From positions 1-18,796 of the forward strand of contig UQZI01000035.1 of NCBI GenBank assembly GCA_900545555.1: 18,796 bases of DNA, read 5' to 3'. Under the pieces are notes generated by a model that worked only from the letters and a program-made list of their open reading frames with translations, had not been told where the DNA came from and did no database searches. Positions 14,933 through 18,796 of the stretch are shown piece after piece (positions within the stretch are counted from its first letter, which is position 1; every line of letters starts with the position of its first letter). A program made the translations under genes and the position numbers. The stretch comes from an uncultured Collinsella sp. (GTDB taxonomy: Bacteria > Actinomycetota > Coriobacteriia > Coriobacteriales > Coriobacteriaceae).

Positions 14933-15361
14933 TTAGATGACGTAATCGTAGCCTTCGTTGGGAGCGACAAGTTGATCGAGCGTCACGCCATCGAGGTAGT
15001 CGTTGATGAGCTTGTCCAGGTTCTTCCACACATCGAGTGTGGGACACTCATCCGAACGCGAACAGCCCTTGCAGTCGCCGTCCAGGCATGCGACCGGTGC
15101 CAGACTACCCTCGGTCAGGCGCAGAATCTCGCCCACCGTGTACTGCTCGGGCGGGCGCGTGAGCACATAGCCGCCGCCCTTGCCGCGCATGCCCGAGAGC
15201 ATATTGGCGCGCACGAGCGTAGCCAGAATATTCTCGAGGTACTTCTCCGAAATACCCTGACGCGCCGCAATCTCTTTAAGCGGGATACGGCCTGTCGCCT
15301 GGTGCTCGGCCAGGTCGACCATAACGCGCAGGGCGTACCTGCCCTTAGTAGAAACCAACAT
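14933..15361 (-). CDS. Rrf2 family transcriptional regulator (CymR/IscR-like)
   Basis: A 142-residue winged-helix regulator. The N-terminus STKGRYALRVMVDLAEH and the recognition region IAARQGISEKYLENILATLVRANML (31-55), then GMRGKGGGYVLTRPPE, are diagnostic of Rrf2 proteins. Four cysteines (92, 97, 100, 106) sit in ACLDGDCKGCSRSDEC, the place where IscR-type members bind an iron-sulfur cluster, though the spacing differs from the classical three-cysteine set. The gene diverges from cysK, and in Firmicutes the Rrf2 protein CymR represses cysteine genes together with CysK. A role in cysteine or Fe-S control is therefore likely. The ATG at 15361 has AAAGG about 11 bases upstream. Confidence 0.92.
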   Translation of the reverse strand: MLVSTKGRYALRVMVDLAEHQATGRIPLKEIAARQGISEKYLENILATLVRANMLSGMRGKGGGYVLTRPPEQYTVGEILRLTEGSLAPVACLDGDCKGCSRSDECPTLDVWKNLDKLINDYLDGVTLDQLVAPNEGYDYVI

Positions 15362-15397
15362 ATATAGTGCTGCCTTTCGGTCTTTTAGTCCGTTGAA

Positions 15398-15425
15398 ATT
15401 CTAGCCGAAAAATTGACTTTGAAAA
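15398..15425 (-). promoter_or_regulatory. possible promoter of the Rrf2 gene
   Basis: The minus strand shows TTTTCA (15425-15420), a 16-base spacer and TAGAAT (15403-15398), 36 bases before the start codon. The -35 is weak. The region is AT-rich and would be a natural place for autoregulation. Confidence 0.4.
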
Positions 15426-15478
15426 TACCCGTTCCGGTCAAGATGGTTAATCAACTTGCAATAATCTCCTATTTCCTA

Positions 15479-15507
15479 TTGCATTACTAGGCTTTAGTGT
15501 CTACTAT
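15479..15507 (+). promoter_or_regulatory. promoter of cysK
   Basis: TTGCAT (15479-15484), a 17-base spacer and TACTAT (15502-15507) form a good housekeeping promoter. The predicted start near 15514 gives a leader of about 100 bases, in which a small ACCGT/ACGGT pairing occurs. The AT-rich 15362-15614 gap holds no gene and probably carries operators for the divergent Rrf2 protein. Confidence 0.6.
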
Positions 15508-15614
15508 GCTTCCCAACAGCTAAACGAACAACCTATAAGGTTTGTGGGTTTCGCTGCTAGAAACACCGTAAAACCACACGGTATCCAGTCATTTGAACAC
15601 TTTGGAGGTTCACC

Positions 15615-16553
15615 ATGAGCAATGTTTACACGTCCATCGATCAGCTTATCGGCCACACCCCGCTTCTGGAGCTCACCCACTTTGAGGCCGACGAGGACCT
15701 CAGGGCCCGCGTGCTCGTCAAACTGGAATACTTCAACCCCGCCGGGTCCGTTAAAGACCGCGTCGCCAAGAACATGATTGACGAGGCCGAGAAGGCCGGC
15801 AAGCTCGTGCGTGGCGGCGACTACACCATCATCGAGCCCACGAGCGGCAACACCGGCGTCGGCATCGCCTCGGTGGCGGCGGCCCGCGGCTACAAGGTGA
15901 TCATCACCATGCCCGAGACCATGTCCGTCGAGCGCCGCAAGCTGATGCAGGCATACGGTGCGCAGCTCGTGCTCACCGACGGCTCCAAGGGCATGAAGGG
16001 CGCTATCGCCAAGGCGGAGGAGCTGCAGAAGGAGACTCCCAACAGCATCATCGCCGGCCAGTTTGTGAACCCCGCGAACCCGGCCATTCACAAGGCCACG
16101 ACTGGCCCCGAGATCTGGGACGACACCGACGGCAAGGTCGACATCTTCGTCGCCGGCGTTGGCACCGGCGGCACCGTGACCGGCGTGGGCGAGTTCCTCA
16201 AGGAGCAGAACCCCGAGATTAAGGTCGTCGCCGTCGAGCCCGCCACCTCCCCGGTGCTCTCCAAGGGCCAGGCAGGCCCGCACAAGATCCAGGGTATCGG
16301 CGCCGGCTTTGTGCCCGACGTCCTCGACACCCAGGTCTACGACGAGATCATCCCCGTCGAGAACGACGACGCCTTTGCCACCGGCCGCGCCGTGGGCCAC
16401 AAGGAGGGCGTGCTCGTGGGCATTTCGTCCGGCGCCGCCGTGTGGGCCGCACTGCAGCTGGCCAAGCGCCCCGAGAACGAGGGCAAGACCATCGTGGCGC
16501 TGCTCGCCGACACCGGCGAGCGCTACCTGTCCACGGCACTCTTCCAGGACTAG
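15615..16553 (+). CDS. cysK: cysteine synthase A (O-acetylserine sulfhydrylase)
   Basis: A PLP enzyme making L-cysteine from O-acetylserine and sulfide in the cytoplasm. The 312 residues match the family length. The Schiff-base lysine is Lys47 in NPAGSVKDR, the substrate loop is EPTSGNTG (74-81), the phosphate-binding loop is GVGTGGTVTG (181-190), and KIQGIGAGF (224-232) and GISSGAA (269-275, serine contacting the pyridine nitrogen) are all intact. The ATG at 15615 has TTGGAGG about 7 bases upstream. Divergent from the Rrf2 gene and upstream of mnmA, so it stands in a sulfur-metabolism neighbourhood. It could be an alternative sulfhydrylase such as CysM, but the motifs fit CysK better. Confidence 0.95.
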   Translation: MSNVYTSIDQLIGHTPLLELTHFEADEDLRARVLVKLEYFNPAGSVKDRVAKNMIDEAEKAGKLVRGGDYTIIEPTSGNTGVGIASVAAARGYKVIITMPETMSVERRKLMQAYGAQLVLTDGSKGMKGAIAKAEELQKETPNSIIAGQFVNPANPAIHKATTGPEIWDDTDGKVDIFVAGVGTGGTVTGVGEFLKEQNPEIKVVAVEPATSPVLSKGQAGPHKIQGIGAGFVPDVLDTQVYDEIIPVENDDAFATGRAVGHKEGVLVGISSGAAVWAALQLAKRPENEGKTIVALLADTGERYLSTALFQD

Positions 16554-16557
16554 AGCT

Positions 16558-16574
16558 CTCGTTCCTAGAACGAG
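16558..16574 (+). other. short hairpin after cysK
   Basis: CTCGTTC-CTA-GAACGAG is a perfect 7-bp stem with a 3-base loop starting 4 bases after the cysK stop. No T-run follows, so it may mark an mRNA 3' end made by processing rather than an intrinsic terminator. Confidence 0.35.
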
Positions 16575-16651
16575 TCCAAGGCACGCCACCCCCCCTCTCT
16601 TCTGGCAGCCTGAGCTCATCCCAACAGGGTGTCCCACAGGACGCCCGAACT

Positions 16652-16660
16652 TGCTACAAT
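16652..16660 (+). promoter_or_regulatory. extended -10 promoter ahead of mnmA
   Basis: TGCTACAAT contains a near-consensus -10 (TACAAT) with an extended TGn. No -35 is recognisable at the right distance. The predicted start near 16667 would fall inside the terminator-like hairpin that follows. Confidence 0.5.
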
Positions 16661-16664
16661 GTCT

Positions 16665-16703
16665 GCGGCGCGGAACCAGCCTCCCGCGCCGCTTTTCTTT
16701 TTT
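16665..16703 (+). terminator. terminator-like hairpin in the mnmA leader
   Basis: GCGGCGCGG (16665-16673) pairs perfectly with CCGCGCCGC (16684-16692) around a 10-base loop and is followed by TTTTCTTTTTT. It has all the marks of an intrinsic terminator. It lies after the apparent mnmA promoter and before the mnmA ribosome-binding site, so it either ends cysK read-through or acts as an attenuator. Confidence 0.85.
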
Positions 16704-16732
16704 GGCCACATGCCACCAAGGAGAACCTCCCC

Positions 16733-17833
16733 ATGCACAACAAGCGCGTGCTCGTCGCCATGAGCGGCGGCGTCGATTCCAGCGTGACCGCGTATCTGCT
16801 CAAAAGTCAGGGTTACGAATGTGTCGGTGCCACCATGCGCCTCACCTGCCCCGCGCCCGATCCCACCACGGGCATGAGTAAGGTCGACCGCGACATCGCC
16901 GATGCAAAGACCGTCGCCGAGCGCCTGGGGATACCCCATCACGTGCTCGACTTGCAGCAAACCTTCGACCGCAACGTGATCGAGCGCTTTGTGAACGCCT
17001 ACCAGGAGGGGCTGACGCCCAACCCGTGCATCATCTGCAACCGCCATATTAAGTTTGGCGCGCTGCTCGATGCGGCACTCAATATGGGCTGCGATTACAT
17101 CGCCACAGGTCACTACGCCAAAACGAGCCAGGCGTCCGACGGCACCTGGCAGCTGCATCGCGGCGAGGACCCTAAAAAGGACCAAAGCTACTTTTTATAT
17201 TCGCTTACGCAGGAGCGCCTGGCGCACACGATCTTTCCGCTGGCAGGCCTGGACAAGGAGCACGACGTGCGCCGCATTGCCGCCGAGCAGGGCTTTGCCA
17301 ACGCCAAGAAGGCCGAAAGCGAGGACATCTGCTTTATCACGGACGACGACTACGCGGGCTATATCGAGCGCCGCTGCGGACATGCCGCCGAACCGGGCGA
17401 TATCGTATGGCGCGACGGCAGCGTGGTCGGGCACCACAACGGCGCGCTGCGCTACACCATCGGCCAGCGCAAGGGCCTGGGCGTCGCGATGGCGCATCCC
17501 GTGTACGTAACGAGTGTCGACGCCGTCAACAACATCGTGCATCTGGGCGAGGCAGAGGACCTGACGGCCACGGCGCTCACGGCCAACGACTGGATTTGGA
17601 GCGCCCCTGCCGACCACATGGAGGCGGAGCTCGATGCCAGCGGCATTCAGGTGGGCGCCAAGTACCGCTACCGTCAAAAGGACCAGGCAGCGACCCTTAC
17701 GCGCGGCGAAGACGGGCAAATGTTGCTGACCTTTGACGAGCCGCAGCGCGCCATCGCCCCCGGACAGGCCGTCGTCGTCTATCGGGGCGACATCGTCCTG
17801 GGCGGCGGCACCGTGACCGGCGCGCTTAAGTAG
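16733..17833 (+). CDS. mnmA: tRNA-specific 2-thiouridylase MnmA
   Basis: Catalyses 2-thiolation of the wobble uridine in tRNAs for Lys, Glu and Gln, using ATP and a persulfide sulfur donor. The 366 residues match the family. The PP-loop AMSGGVDSS (9-17), NPCIICNRHIKF (97-108, nucleophilic Cys99), GHYAK (126-130), KDQSYFLY (149-156) and ESEDICFI with Cys200 (partner of Cys99 in the disulfide relay) are intact, and RYTIGQRKGLG lies in the RNA-binding part. The ATG at 16733 has AAGGAG about 9 bases upstream. The frame is open further upstream to 16442, but that extension overlaps cysK and lacks family similarity. Sulfur delivery from cysteine links it to the neighbouring cysK. The gene ends 8 bases before the convergent HipA-like gene. 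Confidence 0.95.
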   Translation: MHNKRVLVAMSGGVDSSVTAYLLKSQGYECVGATMRLTCPAPDPTTGMSKVDRDIADAKTVAERLGIPHHVLDLQQTFDRNVIERFVNAYQEGLTPNPCIICNRHIKFGALLDAALNMGCDYIATGHYAKTSQASDGTWQLHRGEDPKKDQSYFLYSLTQERLAHTIFPLAGLDKEHDVRRIAAEQGFANAKKAESEDICFITDDDYAGYIERRCGHAAEPGDIVWRDGSVVGHHNGALRYTIGQRKGLGVAMAHPVYVTSVDAVNNIVHLGEAEDLTATALTANDWIWSAPADHMEAELDASGIQVGAKYRYRQKDQAATLTRGEDGQMLLTFDEPQRAIAPGQAVVVYRGDIVLGGGTVTGALK

Positions 17834-17841
17834 CCGCGGGT

Positions 17842-18796
17842 TTATCGCTGCACGTGTCGAAGTACCTCAACAGCGGCACCAACCTCGATTACGCGACGCT
17901 CAAGGCCGCGGTGAATGGCCTCGAGTCGACCCTCCGCCGTCGCCCACTCGCTCTGCGAAAGAATCTCGATCGCTTCATCAACAAATCCGTTGAGCCGCGA
18001 CGAATCGAACCAATCGAGCAAATCCGCAAGCGCCAGCTGGACGGAAGGGTCGGGCCCAAACGGCTTAGCGGAAAACCCAAACTCCCCAGCTGCGAGCACG
18101 GCAGTTGGTACGTTGTACCACAGGCAGTTGCCGCTATCGAACAGCGGAGCAGGTTTTATCTCCAGGGTGTCGACATTGCGGATGATGCCGAAGTTTCGCC
18201 AATGGCGGTCGCTGTTGGCCAAAAGGGCATCGCAGACAATCATCTGCGACATAGACCTTCTCACAGCGGCCTCATCGACACCATGCTTGCCGAGGTAGCA
18301 ACAGTATCGATCGTATGTCGAGTTTCCCCGCTGGCTACCAAATGCGCCCTTAACGTAAACAGCCGGAACATATTCCTCGCGGCCGTCAAGAAAGTCGTCG
18401 CACAGACACACAGGGCCATCGAACATGCGCTCAACCGTGTAAGGAACAAACTCCCCCTTGGAAAGCAAGCGACGATGCAGAGCCGTTGCAACTGCCTCGT
18501 TAAAGGGCCGTTGGTAGTCCATCCCGCACCCTTTAGCCAAAACGCGAATGCCGTTTCGGATCATCCACGATTTAGGGAGCTCGCCCTCGGACGTGTTATC
18601 CGGATTATTTAGACCGATGCCTTCCAGCCAACCCGAACGCTCTTCGGGCGCCGATCGCTCAAATTCGTTCTCAAAGTAATTGATGCTTTGCCATTTGAGT
18701 TCGGCGCAATCGGCCGGCCGCAGCCAATAACAATCCGAAAGCGATAAGCCCAGGCACCGAACCGGAACCTCGATGCCACTGGCAATTCCCAGTTCA
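17842..18796 (-). CDS. HipA-like kinase-fold protein (partial)
   Basis: The frame is open to the window edge, so the N-terminus lies outside; at least 317 residues are present, the first complete codon ending at 18795. Motifs in order: LSLSDCYWLRP, then TSEGELPKSWMI and VLAKG (glycine-rich/lysine part), FNEAVATAL, LLANSDRHWRNFGII (catalytic-loop-like, 18202-18216 covering NSDRH) and APLFDSGNCLW. This is the pattern of HipA-like C-terminal-domain proteins, kinase-fold proteins that include the HipA toxin but also many stand-alone members of unknown role. No HipB-like antitoxin is in the window. The ATG at 18564 is internal because upstream in-frame sequence carries clear family features. It is convergent with mnmA. 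Confidence 0.75.
   Translation of the reverse strand, partial: ELGIASGIEVPVRCLGLSLSDCYWLRPADCAELKWQSINYFENEFERSAPEERSGWLEGIGLNNPDNTSEGELPKSWMIRNGIRVLAKGCGMDYQRPFNEAVATALHRRLLSKGEFVPYTVERMFDGPVCLCDDFLDGREEYVPAVYVKGAFGSQRGNSTYDRYCCYLGKHGVDEAAVRRSMSQMIVCDALLANSDRHWRNFGIIRNVDTLEIKPAPLFDSGNCLWYNVPTAVLAAGEFGFSAKPFGPDPSVQLALADLLDWFDSSRLNGFVDEAIEILSQSEWATAEGRLEAIHRGLERRVIEVGAAVEVLRHVQR

Noticed and set aside
15504..16709. 401-codon open frame on the minus strand
   Set aside because: Antisense to cysK and rich in Gly, Leu, His and Asp; no family features.
16442..16732. N-terminal extension of mnmA starting inside cysK
   Set aside because: The 97 extra codons run through the promoter-like sequence and terminator hairpin and do not match MnmA. 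The ATG at 16733 has a proper ribosome-binding site.

Overview
The window looks like chromosomal DNA from a high-GC Gram-positive gut anaerobe of the class Coriobacteriia, most likely Collinsella or a close relative. This rests on protein style, base composition and gene content (AddAB-type recombination genes, a YerC/TrpR-like regulator, Rrf2 beside cysK, a PTS beta-glucoside operon). It is an inference, since no rRNA gene is present.

Layout from left to right. (1) 1-612, minus: the N-terminal PHP domain of DNA polymerase III alpha (dnaE), cut by the window edge. (2) 811-4973, minus: a beta-glucoside utilisation operon in the order promoter, leader with a RAT-like antiterminator site and an intrinsic terminator, LicT/BglG-type antiterminator, second RAT, PTS EIIBC permease, GH1 6-phospho-beta-glucosidase, terminator. 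The permease imports and phosphorylates a beta-glucoside, the glucosidase cleaves it, and the PRD antiterminator probably opens expression. (3) 4974-6828: a patchwork of a 15-bp direct repeat, a 63-bp inverted repeat, a 43-codon diverged duplicate of the addA 3' end, an AT-richer MFS transporter gene whose last codons are read out of that duplicate in another frame, a 52-codon small gene, and a second 63-bp inverted repeat. It appears to be a horizontally acquired insertion at the end of addA. (4) 6829-13644, minus: addB-addA, a helicase-nuclease for double-strand break processing. AddB carries an 18-bp in-frame minisatellite and has lost part of the usual iron-sulfur cysteine set. (5) 13749-14100, minus: a YerC/TrpR-like regulator with a textbook terminator. 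(6) 14425-14863, plus: a small YvlD/phage-holin-4-like membrane protein and a terminator shared with the convergent Rrf2 gene. (7) 14933-16553: a divergent Rrf2 regulator and cysK (cysteine synthase), suggesting CymR/IscR-like control of cysteine supply. (8) 16652-17833, plus: mnmA (tRNA 2-thiouridylase), whose leader contains an intrinsic terminator directly after the apparent promoter. MnmA needs sulfur from cysteine, so its place beside cysK makes sense. (9) 17842-18796, minus: a HipA-like kinase-fold protein, cut by the right edge.

No tRNA, rRNA, CRISPR array or transposase gene was seen. The most interesting parts are the addA-tail duplication around the MFS gene, the paired 63-bp inverted repeats whose inner arms differ but stay complementary, the two unusual RAT arrangements in the beta-glucoside operon, and the promoter-terminator arrangement ahead of mnmA.
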